DNA from: Nocardioides panaciterrulae
GTDB lineage: Bacteria > Actinomycetota > Actinomycetes > Propionibacteriales > Nocardioidaceae
Assembly: GCF_013409645.1 (NCBI RefSeq)
Contig: NZ_JACCBG010000001.1
Coordinates: 558,001 to 622,000 of the forward strand
Length of the DNA stretch: 64,000 nt
Direction of reading: 5' to 3'
Below are positions 1 through 8,577 of this stretch, piece by piece. The first letter of the stretch is position 1; each line of letters starts with the position of its first letter. Made by a program: the position numbers and the translations under genes. The notes under the pieces are model-generated. The model was not told where the DNA came from, ran no database searches, and saw only the letters and a program-made list of their open reading frames with translations.

Positions 1-576
1 GACGGGCAGTCGCTCTACGACCCCGCGATCGACCCGGTCGAGGTGCGCCGCCAGATCGGCATGGTCTTCCAGCGCCCCAACCCGTTCCCGACGATGTCGG
101 TCTACGAGAACGTCCTGGCCGGCAACCGGCTCAACGCCCGGAAGCTGAAGAAGGCCGAGGCCGACGACGTGGTCGAGCGCTCGCTGCGCCACGCCAACCT
201 GTGGAACGAGGTCAAGGACCGGCTGAACAAGCCCGGCATGGGCCTCTCCGGCGGCCAGCAGCAGCGGCTGTGCATCGCCCGCGCGATCGCCGTCGAGCCG
301 CAGGTGCTGCTGATGGACGAGCCCTGCTCGGCCCTCGACCCGATCTCCACCTCCGCGATCGAGGACCTGATCCACGAGCTGAAGTCCGATTACACGATCG
401 TGATCGTCACCCACAACATGCAGCAGGCCGCCCGGGTCTCCGACGAGACCGGCTTCTTCAACCTCAAGGCCACCGGCGAGCCCGGCCACCTGGTGGAGTT
501 CAACCCCACCAAGAAGATGTTCACCAACCCCGACAACGAGTCCACCGAGGCCTACATCTCCGGCCGGTTCGGCTGA
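1..576 (+). CDS. pstB: Phosphate ABC transporter ATP-binding protein PstB (5' end outside window)
   Basis: Cytoplasmic ATPase of the PstSCAB high-affinity phosphate importer, which powers uptake through PstC/PstA. The frame is already open at base 1, so the N-terminus with the Walker A loop lies upstream; 191 codons remain before the stop. Visible are the Q-loop ([10 protein letters not shown]), the ABC signature LSGGQQQRL, Walker B ([12 protein letters not shown]) and the switch histidine in [16 protein letters not shown] after the Q-loop and the FNPTKKMF stretch near the C-terminus are typical of PstB rather than other ABC ATPases. It is probably the last gene of a pst operon, because a strong hairpin follows 7 bases after the stop. 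The Pit transporter nearby suggests a phosphate-uptake neighbourhood. Confidence 0.96.
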   Translation, partial: DGQSLYDPAIDPVEVRRQIGMVFQRPNPFPTMSVYENVLAGNRLNARKLKKAEADDVVERSLRHANLWNEVKDRLNKPGMGLSGGQQQRLCIARAIAVEPQVLLMDEPCSALDPISTSAIEDLIHELKSDYTIVIVTHNMQQAARVSDETGFFNLKATGEPGHLVEFNPTKKMFTNPDNESTEAYISGRFG

Positions 577-582
577 TCGCTT

Positions 583-649
583 CGGGTAGTCCGTGACGTT
601 CCGGCCCCGGAGGAGCCCCCGGAGGGGCCCGAACGTCACGGACTACCCG
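583..649. terminator. Long palindrome after pstB (copy 1 of a two-copy element)
   Basis: A perfect 19-bp inverted repeat (583-601 with 631-649, left arm CGGGTAGTCCGTGACGTTC) continues inward through GGCCCC/GGGGCC with one mismatch. It lies 7 bp after the pstB stop and can act as an intrinsic-type terminator, although there is no T run. Its outer arms recur at 1792-1856. Confidence 0.7.
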
Positions 650-730
650 CGGGAGCTCCAGCCCGACGTCGCCCACCGGGCCTGTGGATGACGCGCAGCA
701 CCGCGGCGCGTTCGGCGCCAGCATCGAGGG

Positions 731-1777
731 GTGCCGTTCATCCCTCCCCTCGACGATCCGTGGCCCGGGCTGGTCCCGCCGGTGCGTGTCGACCCCGCGG
801 GCAAGGTCGGCCCCACGCGCAAGCAGGCCCGCGGCCCGGGCTGGCGCAGGACGAGCCGGGGGCTCTACGTGCCGGCCGAGGTCGATGGAAGTGACCTGCG
901 CCAGCGGATCGTGGAGGCGGCGGCCGTCCTGCCGTCGTACGGCGGGGTCGCCGGCTGGGCGGCGCTCGCCTGGTGCGGAGGGCGGTGGTTCGACGGGCTG
1001 CACCCCGGTGGCGCGAGCCGCCGACCTGTCACTCTCGTGACCAGCTGCCAGGACGTGCGCAGCCAGGCGGGTATCACCATCTCGGCCGAGCGCCTGGACC
1101 CGCGCGAGATCGTCGTGGTCCAGGGACTTCGGGTGACCATCCCTGCCCGTGCCGTGGCGTTCGAGGCCCGCTACGCGCGCTCGTTGGGGGCCGCGGTGGA
1201 GTGCATCGACATGGCCGCCTACTCGGATCTCGTCTCGCTCGAGGAGTGCGCGCAGTATGCGGCGAAGCTCAACGGCTGGACCGGCATCCCACGCTTTCGC
1301 GAGGCGATCCCGTTGGCCGACGAGAACGCATGGTCGCCCCAGGAGGTGTTCATGCGGCGCGTGTGGACGGTCGACGCCGGCATGCCCCGGCCGCTGTGCA
1401 ACCGCCCGGTCTTCGACGAGAACGGGCGACACATCGGCACCCCCGACCTGATCGATCCGGTCGCAGGGGTGGTCGGGGAGTACGAGGGCAAGCTGCACCT
1501 CGAGGGTGCCCAGCGCTCGCGTGACGTGCGCCGGGAGGGGCTGTTCCGCGGGCTGGGCCTGGAGTACGTCACCATGCTGGCCGGCGATTGCGCCAGCCCC
1601 TCCGACTTCATCCGCCGGCTCCAGGAGGCGTACGCCCGCTCGCAGTGGATCCCTCCGGAGGACCGGCGATGGCGGATGCAGCCCCCGCCCTGGTGGACCG
1701 ACACCTCGACCGTGCACTCCCGCCGGACGCTGCCGGAGTGGGAGCGTGCGCGGTTGCTGCGGTATCGAGCGGCTTGA
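731..1777 (+). CDS. DUF559-type (AbiEi/Vsr-fold) protein of unknown function
   Basis: A 348-residue protein of the large actinobacterial family with an AbiEi-antitoxin-like N-terminus and a C-terminal DUF559 region that resembles a Vsr-type endonuclease fold. The C-terminal part shows GVVGEYEGKLHLE and DVRREGLFRGLGLEYVT, corresponding to the acidic and basic core of DUF559 proteins. The start is GTG at 731. Members are abundant orphans in Nocardioides and mycobacteria and no biochemical role is established; they should not be read as a proven toxin-antitoxin or restriction gene. A second, clearly different family member lies at 16302-17249. This copy stands alone between two copies of the same palindrome (583-649 and 1792-1856), which is unusual. 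Confidence 0.75.
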   Translation: MPFIPPLDDPWPGLVPPVRVDPAGKVGPTRKQARGPGWRRTSRGLYVPAEVDGSDLRQRIVEAAAVLPSYGGVAGWAALAWCGGRWFDGLHPGGASRRPVTLVTSCQDVRSQAGITISAERLDPREIVVVQGLRVTIPARAVAFEARYARSLGAAVECIDMAAYSDLVSLEECAQYAAKLNGWTGIPRFREAIPLADENAWSPQEVFMRRVWTVDAGMPRPLCNRPVFDENGRHIGTPDLIDPVAGVVGEYEGKLHLEGAQRSRDVRREGLFRGLGLEYVTMLAGDCASPSDFIRRLQEAYARSQWIPPEDRRWRMQPPPWWTDTSTVHSRRTLPEWERARLLRYRAA

Positions 1778-1791
1778 GCTGGTGGGTCAGG

Positions 1792-1856
1792 GGGTAGTCC
1801 GTGACGCTCGGGCCCCCTACCGGCCGGTAGGAGGGCCAAAACGTCACGGACTACCC
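1792..1856. terminator. Palindrome after the DUF559 gene (copy 2)
   Basis: A perfect 15-bp inverted repeat (1792-1806 with 1842-1856, GGGTAGTCCGTGACG) shares its arms with the element after pstB. The centre differs and holds its own palindrome CCTACCGGCCGGTAGG. It lies 15 bp after the stop and also separates this gene from the convergent pit gene. Confidence 0.7.
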
Positions 1857-1888
1857 GGACGACCCGGACGACCCGAAAGCCCGGCGAC

Positions 1889-2887
1889 TCAGGCCGGGAT
1901 CAGCAGGTGCAGCACGCCGTAGACGATCGCGGCGGCGATGCCGGCCGCCGGGACGGTGAGCACCCAGGCGATGACGATCGACTTGGCGACGCCCCACCGG
2001 ACCGCGGAGAAGCGCTTGGTGGCGCCGGCGCCCATCACCGAGGAGGTGATCACGTGGGTGGTGGAGATCGGGGCCTGGTAGGCGAAGGCGGTGGTGTAGA
2101 GCACCGCGGAGGCGACCGCCTCGGCGGAGAAGCCGCGCGCGGGGTCCAGGTGGATGATCCGGCGACCCAGGGTCCGCATCACCCGCCAGCCGCCCGACCA
2201 GGTCCCCAGCGAGATCGCCGCGGCCGCGGAGCAGATGACCCAGACGGGCAGGCCGTCGTCGGCCGAGACGTAGCCGCCGGTGACCAGGGCCAGGAAGATC
2301 ACGCCCATCGTCTTCTGCGCGTCCTGCAGGCCGTGGCCGAGCGCCATGCCGGCCGCCGAGACGGTCTGCGCGGCGCGGAAGCCGCGGCCGATGCGGTGCG
2401 GGTTCCGCTTCCGGAACACCCACAAGATGCCCAGCATCAGCAGGAACGCGAGCAGGAAGCCGACGATCGGCGAGACCACCATCGGGATGATCACCTTGTC
2501 GGTGATCACCGACCACTTCACGGTGGTGCCCGAGACCAGCGCGGCGCCGATCAGGCCCCCGATCAGGGCGTGCGAGGAGGACGAGGGCAGCCCGAAGTAC
2601 CAGGTGATCAGGTTCCAGACGATGGCGCCGAACAGGCCGCCCATGACCACGATCAGGCCGTGGGTGCCGGGGGGTGGGCTGATCACGCTGCCGACGGTGT
2701 TGGCCACCTCCTGGCCGAGGAACGCGCCGACGAAGTTCATGACCGCGGCGAGCAGCAGCGCGATGCGGGGGGTCAGCGCGCGCGTCGAGACCGAGGTCGC
2801 GATGGCGTTGGCGGCGTCGTGGAAGCCGTTGGTGTAGTCGAAGACGAGGGCGACGACGACCACCGCGATGATGATCGCGAGTGTCAT
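1889..2887 (-). CDS. pit: Low-affinity inorganic phosphate transporter, PiT family
   Basis: Integral membrane phosphate:cation symporter of 332 residues. The duplicated PiT signature is visible as NGFHDAANAIATSV near residue 18 and LGHGLQDAQKTMGVI in the middle, and about ten hydrophobic segments span the protein. The start chosen is the ATG at 2887 (MTLAIIIAV), 4 nt downstream of the stop of the DUF47 gene; a longer reading to 2956 would run back into that gene and adds a basic, non-membrane stretch. PiT transporters and DUF47 proteins are commonly co-transcribed, with DUF47 thought to modulate transport. With pstB and ppk1 nearby this forms a phosphate uptake and storage neighbourhood. Confidence 0.95.
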   Translation of the reverse strand: MTLAIIIAVVVVALVFDYTNGFHDAANAIATSVSTRALTPRIALLLAAVMNFVGAFLGQEVANTVGSVISPPPGTHGLIVVMGGLFGAIVWNLITWYFGLPSSSSHALIGGLIGAALVSGTTVKWSVITDKVIIPMVVSPIVGFLLAFLLMLGILWVFRKRNPHRIGRGFRAAQTVSAAGMALGHGLQDAQKTMGVIFLALVTGGYVSADDGLPVWVICSAAAAISLGTWSGGWRVMRTLGRRIIHLDPARGFSAEAVASAVLYTTAFAYQAPISTTHVITSSVMGAGATKRFSAVRWGVAKSIVIAWVLTVPAAGIAAAIVYGVLHLLIPA

Positions 2888-2891
2888 GCGC

Positions 2892-3509
2892 TCAGGACTC
2901 CTTGACCGCGATCTGCTCCACCGTGTTGGCGACCTTCTCGAAGGCGTCGATCGCACCTTCGAGCGACTCGACGATGTCCTTGAGCTTGAGCACCTCCATC
3001 GCCTTGTACTCGCCGGAGAACAGGTTGGCGAGCGTACGACGGTGGTTCTTGTCGCCGGCGTTCTCGAGCCGGTTGATCTCGATCCAGTACTCCTCGAGGC
3101 TCTGCATCGACTGCAGCTGCGGCATCGCCGCGGCGGTCACCTCGGCGCACCGCTGGATCACCTCGACCTGCGCGGACAGGTCCGTGGGCAGGTCCTTGAC
3201 CTCGTAGAGCAGGATCTGGTCGACGACCTCGTCCATCATGTCCATGACGTCGTCGAGCCCCGAGGCGAGCGAGTAGATGTCCTCGCGGTCGAACGGCGTG
3301 ACGAAGGTGCTGTTGACCCGGCGCACGATCGCGTGCGTGGTCTCGTCCGCGGCGTGCTCCGCCTCCCGCATCCGGCGGGCGACGTCCTCACGGTCCGAGG
3401 TGTCGCTGAGCATCTCGGCGAGCAGTCCGGCCCCGGTCACGAGGTGCTGGGCCGACTCGGTGAACAGGTCGTAGAAGGTGCTGTCGACAGGGCGGAATCG
3501 CAAACCCAC
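2892..3509 (-). CDS. DUF47 (PhoU-like) Pit accessory protein
   Basis: A 205-residue all-helical protein of the DUF47/PhoU-like family. Acidic metal-binding helices typical of the fold are visible in DREDVARRMREAEHAADE and GLDDVMDMMDEVVDQI. The start is GTG at 3509 with AGGAGT a few bases upstream. It is the first gene of a two-gene operon with pit (4-nt gap). By analogy with other Pit-DUF47 pairs it probably regulates the transporter in the cytoplasm; this is inferred from gene order and family, not from a specific motif. Confidence 0.93.
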   Translation of the reverse strand: MGLRFRPVDSTFYDLFTESAQHLVTGAGLLAEMLSDTSDREDVARRMREAEHAADETTHAIVRRVNSTFVTPFDREDIYSLASGLDDVMDMMDEVVDQILLYEVKDLPTDLSAQVEVIQRCAEVTAAAMPQLQSMQSLEEYWIEINRLENAGDKNHRRTLANLFSGEYKAMEVLKLKDIVESLEGAIDAFEKVANTVEQIAVKES

Positions 3510-3588
3510 GGAGTACTCCTGGTGAGGAGGAGAAGAACGGCACTCATGCTAGGGGGTCGGTCGCGCAGATCCACAAGTCAGGGCCGTG

Positions 3589-5748
3589 TCAAGCGCCGGT
3601 ACGCCGCCGCCGCTGCCGCTCGATCAGGGCCTCCTGCAGATGCACCGGACCCCGGCTGCGGGCCCAGCTGCCATCGCTGCCGAGCTGCCAGGCGTCGGTC
3701 TCGGGGTCGAACGCCAGTGCCAGCATGCCCGCCACGGCGTCGCGCTCCTCCTCGCCCGGCAGCTCCACCAGCACCTCCACCCGCCGGTCGAGGTTGCGGT
3801 GCATCATGTCCGCCGAGCCGATCAGCGCGGTCGGCTCCCCGCCGTTCTCGAACCAGTAGACCCGGCTGTGCTCGAGGAACCGGCCGAGCACCGAGCGCAC
3901 CTCGATCGACTCCGACAGCCCGGGTACGCCGGGCCGCAACGCGCAGATGCCCCGCACCAGCAGCTGGATGGGCACCCCGGCCTGGGAGGCGAGGTAGAGC
4001 GCGTCGATCACCGCTTCGTCGACGATCGAGTTGGCCTTGAACCGGATCCGGGCCGGCCGCCCGGCCTGGTGGTGGTGGATCTCCCGGTGGATCTGCTCGA
4101 CCAGCCCGGTGCGCACCGAGTCCGGCGCGACCAGCAGCCCGCTGTAGATCGCGTTGCGCGACCACCCGGAGAGGTTGTTGAACAGGTGGGCGACGTCCTC
4201 GGTGATCCGGGCGTCGGTGGTGATCAGCCCGAGGTCCTCGTACATCCGGGCGGTCTTGCCGTTGTAGTTGCCGGTGCCGATGTGGGCGTAGCGGCGGATC
4301 CCGTCGGGCTCGTCGCGCACCACCAGGCACAGCTTGCAGTGGGTCTTGAGGCCGACCAGGCCGTAGACGACGTGGCAGCCGGCCTGCTCCAGCTTGCGCG
4401 CCCAGCCGATGTTGGCCTGCTCGTCGAAGCGGGCCTTGATCTCGACGATCACCAGCACCTGCTTGCCGGACTCGGCGGCGTCGATCAGGGCGTCGATGAT
4501 CGGGGAGTCGCCGGAGGTGCGGTAGAGCGTCTGCTTGATCGCCAGCACGTGCGGGTCGGCGGCGGCCTGCTCGATGAACCGCTGCACCGAGGTGGCGAAG
4601 GAGTCGTAGGGGTGGTGCAGCAGCACGTCGTGGCGCCGGGCCGCCTTGAACACGTCGACCGGGGCGGCCGACTCGACCTCGGCGAGCCGCGGGTGCGTGG
4701 TGGGCACGAACGCTGGGAATTTCAGCTCCTCGCGCGGCAGGTCGGCGATGTCGTGCAGCCCGCGCAGGTCCAGCGGGCCGGCCAGGTGGAAGACCTCGTC
4801 GGTGGAGATGCCGAGCTCGGAGGCCAGCAGCTCCAGCACCGCGGGGGAGATCGACTCCTCCACCTCCAGCCGCACCGGTGGGCCGAACCGGCGGCGCAGC
4901 AGCTCCTTCTCCAGCGCCGCGAGCAGGTTCTCGGCGTCGTCCTCCTCGACCTCGAGGTCCTCGTTGCGGGTCACCCGGAAGCTGTGCACCTCGAGCACCT
5001 CCATGCCCGGGAAAAGCCGCCGCAGATGCTCGCGGATCACGTCCTCCAGCGGCACGAACCGCTGGTTGCCCAGCGGCACGAAGCGGGCGAAGATCGGCGG
5101 CACCTTGACCCGGGCGAAGTGCTCCTTGCCGGTCTTGGGGTTGCGCACGAGCACCGCGAGGTTCAGCGAGAGCCCCGAGATGTAGGGGAAAGGGTGCGCA
5201 GGGTCGACCGCCAGCGGGGTCAGCACGGGGAAGACCCGGTCGCGGAACAGCCGCTTGCAGTACTTCTGCTCGTCGCGGTCCAGCTCCTCCCAGCGCACCA
5301 GCGAGATGCCCGCGTCCCGCAGCGCCGGGACGATCTCCTCGCGGAAGCAGTGGGCGTGCCGCTTCATCAGCTCCCGAGAGACCGTCCAGATCTGCTCCAG
5401 CACCTCGCGCGGCAGCAGCCCCGAGGCGGCGCGGACGGCGACGCCGGCGGCGATCCGGCGCTTCAGGCCGGCCACCCGGACCATGAAGAACTCGTCGAGG
5501 TTGCTGGTGAAGATCGCCAGGAACCGGACCCGCTCCAGCAGCGGCAGCTCCGGGTCCTCGGCCAGCTCGAGGACCCGCTGGTTGAAGTGCAGCCAGGACA
5601 GCTCCCGGTCCAGGAACCGGTCGTCATACTTCTCGACCGCGGCCAGCTCGGCGTCGTCGGGGAAGTACGGCGGCTCCACGTCGAAGGTCTCGTGGCCGCC
5701 GCGCTCCTCGACCGGCTGGGCGACGCTCGGGACCGTCTCGGGACTCAT
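3589..5748 (-). CDS. ppk1: Polyphosphate kinase 1 (RNA degradosome polyphosphate kinase)
   Basis: Makes inorganic polyphosphate reversibly from the terminal phosphate of ATP. At 719 residues it has the usual family length. The N-terminal [17 protein letters not shown], the middle-domain [11 protein letters not shown] and the C-terminal phospholipase-D-like motifs are intact: the phospho-accepting histidine in [19 protein letters not shown] and the second HxK in [13 protein letters not shown]. The start is taken at ATG 5748 (MSPETVPSV); the frame stays open to 5859 but the extra residues do not resemble Ppk1. It fits the surrounding phosphate genes. It is transcribed divergently from the HATPase-PAS gene across 119 bp. 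Confidence 0.97.
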   Translation of the reverse strand: MSPETVPSVAQPVEERGGHETFDVEPPYFPDDAELAAVEKYDDRFLDRELSWLHFNQRVLELAEDPELPLLERVRFLAIFTSNLDEFFMVRVAGLKRRIAAGVAVRAASGLLPREVLEQIWTVSRELMKRHAHCFREEIVPALRDAGISLVRWEELDRDEQKYCKRLFRDRVFPVLTPLAVDPAHPFPYISGLSLNLAVLVRNPKTGKEHFARVKVPPIFARFVPLGNQRFVPLEDVIREHLRRLFPGMEVLEVHSFRVTRNEDLEVEEDDAENLLAALEKELLRRRFGPPVRLEVEESISPAVLELLASELGISTDEVFHLAGPLDLRGLHDIADLPREELKFPAFVPTTHPRLAEVESAAPVDVFKAARRHDVLLHHPYDSFATSVQRFIEQAAADPHVLAIKQTLYRTSGDSPIIDALIDAAESGKQVLVIVEIKARFDEQANIGWARKLEQAGCHVVYGLVGLKTHCKLCLVVRDEPDGIRRYAHIGTGNYNGKTARMYEDLGLITTDARITEDVAHLFNNLSGWSRNAIYSGLLVAPDSVRTGLVEQIHREIHHHQAGRPARIRFKANSIVDEAVIDALYLASQAGVPIQLLVRGICALRPGVPGLSESIEVRSVLGRFLEHSRVYWFENGGEPTALIGSADMMHRNLDRRVEVLVELPGEEERDAVAGMLALAFDPETDAWQLGSDGSWARSRGPVHLQEALIERQRRRRTGA

Positions 5749-5867
5749 CGGCCCAGTGTGGCCCCGGCAGGTGAACGGCAGGTGACGCTCACGGGCGCGA
5801 AAGACGCGAGGCGTACCGGAGGCGCACCCGAGGCGTACCTGGCGCGGCATGGGGTACAACTCTGTGC

Positions 5868-7160
5868 ATGGAAGGTTGCGCCAGGGGGGTGCACCGCGGC
5901 TTCGACGCGCGCCCGTCGAGCGCCGCCGGCGCCCGGCGGCTGGTGCGCGAGGAGCTGGCGCGCGCCGGTCGTGAGGACCTGCGCGACGCCGCCGAGCTGC
6001 TGGTCACCGAGCTGGTGACCAACGCGCTCGTGCACAGCGGCACGCCCATGGAGGTGTGCGCCTCCGTCGGAGTCGACGGCTTGTACGTCGAGGTCCACGA
6101 CGCCAGCCCGCAGCTGCCGCTGGTGCGCCACCACGCCGACCTGGCCGGGACCGGGCGGGGGCTGCGGCTGCTCCAGCACATGGCGGACCGGTGGGGCGCG
6201 GAGCCGCGCAGCGGGGGCAAGTGTGTCTGGTTCGAGCTGACCTCCGGCGAGCACGCCGACGAGTGGCTGGCCGCGACCCTCACCGGGGTCGAGCAGCTGG
6301 CGCTGCGCGAGGACCCGCCCGACGCCGTACTGATCGAGCTGCTCAACGTGCCGCTGCTGCTGCACCAGGCCTGGGCCCAGCACGCCGAGGCGCTGCTGCG
6401 CGAGCACCTCCTCACCACGATCGGCGAGGACGACGGCCCGGCGGCGCTGCAGGCGCACGCGGCGGCGAGCAAGGCGCTCGGGCTGCTGCTGGAGCAGCTG
6501 CCCGACCCGTCGCTGGCCGAGGACCCCGACCAGCTGATGTCGAGCGCGGTGGAGCCGGTGGTCTCGCGGCCGCGGCTGGTGGTCGCGGTGCCGCGGGGGT
6601 CGCTGCGCGGGTTCCGGATGCTCGACGAGCTCCTCGACGCGGCGCTGGCGCTCGCCGAGGCCGGGGTGCTGTTGAACCCGCCGACCCAGCCGGAGATCCG
6701 CACGTTCCGGCGGTGGATCTGCCACGAGGTGCTGCGCCAGGGCGAGGGCGGCCGGCCCACGCCGTGGACGGACCAGAGCGACGCCGCGCCGCCGGCCACC
6801 GACCCCCTGCCGAGCGAGGTGCTCGAGGAGATCGCCGGCGCGACCGCGGCGCTGGTCGCGGCCGACGACGCCGACGGTATCGTGGCGCTCAGCCCCACCG
6901 CGCTCGCGCTGCTCGGCTACGACACGGCCGCGGAGCTGGTCGGCCGGCGGCTGCTCGCGATGATCCCGTCCCGCTACCGGCAGGCCCACCTGGCCGGCTT
7001 CACCATGCACCTCGCCAACGGCCGGGCCCCGCTGCTGGGCCATCCGGTCCGGGTGCCGGCCCTGCGCCGGGACGGCTCGGAGGTCATCGTCGAGCTGCTC
7101 GTCGAGGCCCGCCGCCTGCCCGGCGGCCGGCGGCTGTTCGTCGCCGAGCTGCGACCGTGA
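5868..7160 (+). CDS. HATPase (anti-sigma/SpoIIE-type) protein with C-terminal PAS domain
   Basis: A 430-residue soluble protein. Residues about 15-125 form a RsbW-like GHKL ATPase with N-box [12 protein letters not shown]1 box VEVHDASPQ and G2 box [12 protein letters not shown]. Residues about 130-290 are helical without a recognised motif. Residues about 315-430 are a PAS sensor ([19 protein letters not shown] to [10 protein letters not shown]). The HATPase is more like the serine kinases that bind sigma or anti-anti-sigma factors than histidine kinases, since no H-box is seen. A signalling switch in a partner-switching pathway is the best guess; the partner is not in the window. TACAAC at 5855-5860 lies 7 nt before the ATG, suggesting a leaderless message. 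Confidence 0.8.
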   Translation: MEGCARGVHRGFDARPSSAAGARRLVREELARAGREDLRDAAELLVTELVTNALVHSGTPMEVCASVGVDGLYVEVHDASPQLPLVRHHADLAGTGRGLRLLQHMADRWGAEPRSGGKCVWFELTSGEHADEWLAATLTGVEQLALREDPPDAVLIELLNVPLLLHQAWAQHAEALLREHLLTTIGEDDGPAALQAHAAASKALGLLLEQLPDPSLAEDPDQLMSSAVEPVVSRPRLVVAVPRGSLRGFRMLDELLDAALALAEAGVLLNPPTQPEIRTFRRWICHEVLRQGEGGRPTPWTDQSDAAPPATDPLPSEVLEEIAGATAALVAADDADGIVALSPTALALLGYDTAAELVGRRLLAMIPSRYRQAHLAGFTMHLANGRAPLLGHPVRVPALRRDGSEVIVELLVEARRLPGGRRLFVAELRP

Positions 7161-7200
7161 CGGGCGGGCGGGGCCCGCGTCGCCGATCGGGGACGAATTC

Positions 7201-7240
7201 GGCGAACTCGCCTGTATTGAATCCGGATCGGGTCTAGAGT
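7201..7240 (+). promoter_or_regulatory. Promoter region of the TetR gene
   Basis: TAGAGT at 7235-7240 is a good -10 box 7 nt before the GTG start (leaderless). A short palindrome GGCGA-AC-TCGCC at 7201-7212 lies just upstream and could be a self-operator. The palindrome assignment is weak. Confidence 0.45.
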
Positions 7241-7247
7241 CCACAGC

Positions 7248-7946
7248 GTGACCCCCGGTGCCGCGACCAGCCTCCCTGTCGAGGACGGCGGCGGCGCGGG
7301 ATCGACGGCGCCGAAGCGGGCCTACCGGTCGCCGCTGCGCGCCCAGCAGGCGGCGCAGACCCGGGAGGCGGTGCTCCGGGCGGCGGTCGAGCTGTTCTCG
7401 GCGGACGGCTGGGCGGCCACCGGCATCCGCGACGTCGCCAGGCGTGCCGGGGTGTCGGTGGAGACCGTCTACGGCCGGCACGGGTCCAAGCTCGGGCTGC
7501 TGCTGGCGGCGGTGGACGTGGGGGTCGTCGACGACACCGAGCCCCAGGCCCTGGCCGAGCGGCCCGCGGTGGCCGCGCTCGGGGTGGGCACCCGCCGGGA
7601 CCGGGCCGGGGCGGCCGCTCGGGTCAGCAGCAGCATCAACGGCCGGATGGCCGGGCTGTCCCGGGCGCTGCGCCAGGCGGCGGCGGTCGACGCTGCGGCC
7701 GCGGAGCGGCTCCGGGAGCTGGAGGAGCGGCGGCGTTCCGACGTCGCCACCGGCCTCGGACGGCTGCTCGGCGCCCCGGCGACGGACGAGGCGCGCGACG
7801 CGGTGTGGGCGCTCACCTCGGCCGAGGTCTACGACCTGCTGGTGACCTCGTCGGGCTGGAGTGTGGCCGGCTACGAGCGATGGCTCACCGCAGAGATCCT
7901 GCACGCGGTCGGCGAGGCGCCGGCTCGAGACGAACGGAGCATGTGA
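7248..7946 (+). CDS. TetR family transcriptional regulator
   Basis: A 232-residue DNA-binding repressor. After about 30 poorly ordered residues the TetR helix-turn-helix is clear: TREAVLRAAVELFSADG, then TGIRDVARRAGVSVETVYGRHGSK at about residues 63-86. The C-terminal helical half is the ligand-binding and dimer part; the ligand is unknown. The GTG start is supported by the -10 box 7 nt upstream. Its stop overlaps the start of the SRPBCC gene (TGATG), so the two are co-transcribed and translationally coupled, and the pair may control or sense a small hydrophobic compound. Confidence 0.93.
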   Translation: MTPGAATSLPVEDGGGAGSTAPKRAYRSPLRAQQAAQTREAVLRAAVELFSADGWAATGIRDVARRAGVSVETVYGRHGSKLGLLLAAVDVGVVDDTEPQALAERPAVAALGVGTRRDRAGAAARVSSSINGRMAGLSRALRQAAAVDAAAAERLRELEERRRSDVATGLGRLLGAPATDEARDAVWALTSAEVYDLLVTSSGWSVAGYERWLTAEILHAVGEAPARDERSM

Positions 7947-8443
7947 TGGCGCGTCCCTGGCTGCGCGAGGGCAGTGTGGAGCGGACCGTGGCGGCGGCGC
8001 CGGAGGAGGTCTACCGCCTGCTGGGCGACGTGACGTCGACCGGTGAGCGCAGCGCGGAGTGCCGGCGCGCGGCCTGGCTGCCGGACAGCCCCGCCGAGCC
8101 GGTGGTCGGCGCCCGGTTCCGGGGCCACAACCGGTCCGGCCTCGCCCGCTGGAGCCGGGTCTGCGAGGTGGTCGAGGCGACCCCCGGCGAGGCGTTCGCC
8201 TTCCGCACGATCCCCGAACGGCGCGATCCCTCGCGGCAGGACTCGACCATCTGGCGCTACGACCTGGCGCCCGTCGACGGGGGCACCCGCGTCCGGCACT
8301 CCTACGAGATCACCCAGGAGCCGCGCCCGTTCTTCAAGCGGGTCTACGGGGTGCTGCTCCCGCACCACCGCGACATGCGCCCGGCCATGGCGCAGACCCT
8401 CGAGGCGTTGGCCCGCAGCTGCGCCGAGCCGGCGACGCGCTAG
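7946..8443 (+). CDS. SRPBCC family (polyketide cyclase/START-like) protein
   Basis: A 165-residue protein with the helix-grip START/Bet-v1 fold that binds small lipophilic ligands. It begins with the conserved strand SVERTVAAAPEEVYRLLGDV and contains ARFRGHNRSGLARWSR, AFAFRTIPERR and GGTRVRHSYEI, typical of actinobacterial SRPBCC proteins. The ATG at 7946 shares one base with the stop of the TetR gene. No catalytic residues can be assigned. It could be a carrier, a cyclase/aromatase-like enzyme or a ligand sensor working with the TetR protein. Confidence 0.85.
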   Translation: MARPWLREGSVERTVAAAPEEVYRLLGDVTSTGERSAECRRAAWLPDSPAEPVVGARFRGHNRSGLARWSRVCEVVEATPGEAFAFRTIPERRDPSRQDSTIWRYDLAPVDGGTRVRHSYEITQEPRPFFKRVYGVLLPHHRDMRPAMAQTLEALARSCAEPATR

Positions 8444-8467
8444 CCCGCGGCGCCGTCAGCGCGGCAC

Positions 8468-8503
8468 CGGGTGGCCCTCTCTGGGGGGAGAGAGGGCCAC
8501 CCC
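8468..8503. terminator. Intrinsic-type terminator hairpin
   Basis: A perfect 14-bp stem, GGGTGGCCCTCTCT at 8469-8482 with its complement at 8489-8502 and a 6-nt loop, lies 25 bp after the SRPBCC stop. There is no T tract, as is common in high-GC actinobacteria. Confidence 0.7.
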
Positions 8504-8552
8504 GTGTCGGGCTGACGCCCGCGGTGGCGTCGGCGCCGGGCGTGAGATCGGC

Positions 8553-8571
8553 CATTACCCGCCAGTAGGGT
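8553..8571 (+). promoter_or_regulatory. Esterase promoter with ATTACCCGCCAGTA motif
   Basis: TAGGGT at 8566-8571 is a -10 box 6 nt before the GTG start. It overlaps CATTACCCGCCAGTAG (8553-8568), a TAC-N6-GTA type operator that recurs with one difference at 55896-55911. A repressor site is inferred. Confidence 0.45.
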
Positions 8572-8577
8572 GAGCGC

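Noticed and set aside
731..1777. DUF559 gene as a toxin-antitoxin or restriction system
   Set aside because: No partner gene lies beside it and the family has no proven nuclease function; the same holds for 16302-17249.
3586..6018. Plus-strand 810-codon frame opposite ppk1
   Set aside because: It mirrors the GC-rich codon periodicity of ppk1; composition is Arg/Val/Leu-rich without motif, and ppk1 on the other strand is unquestionable.
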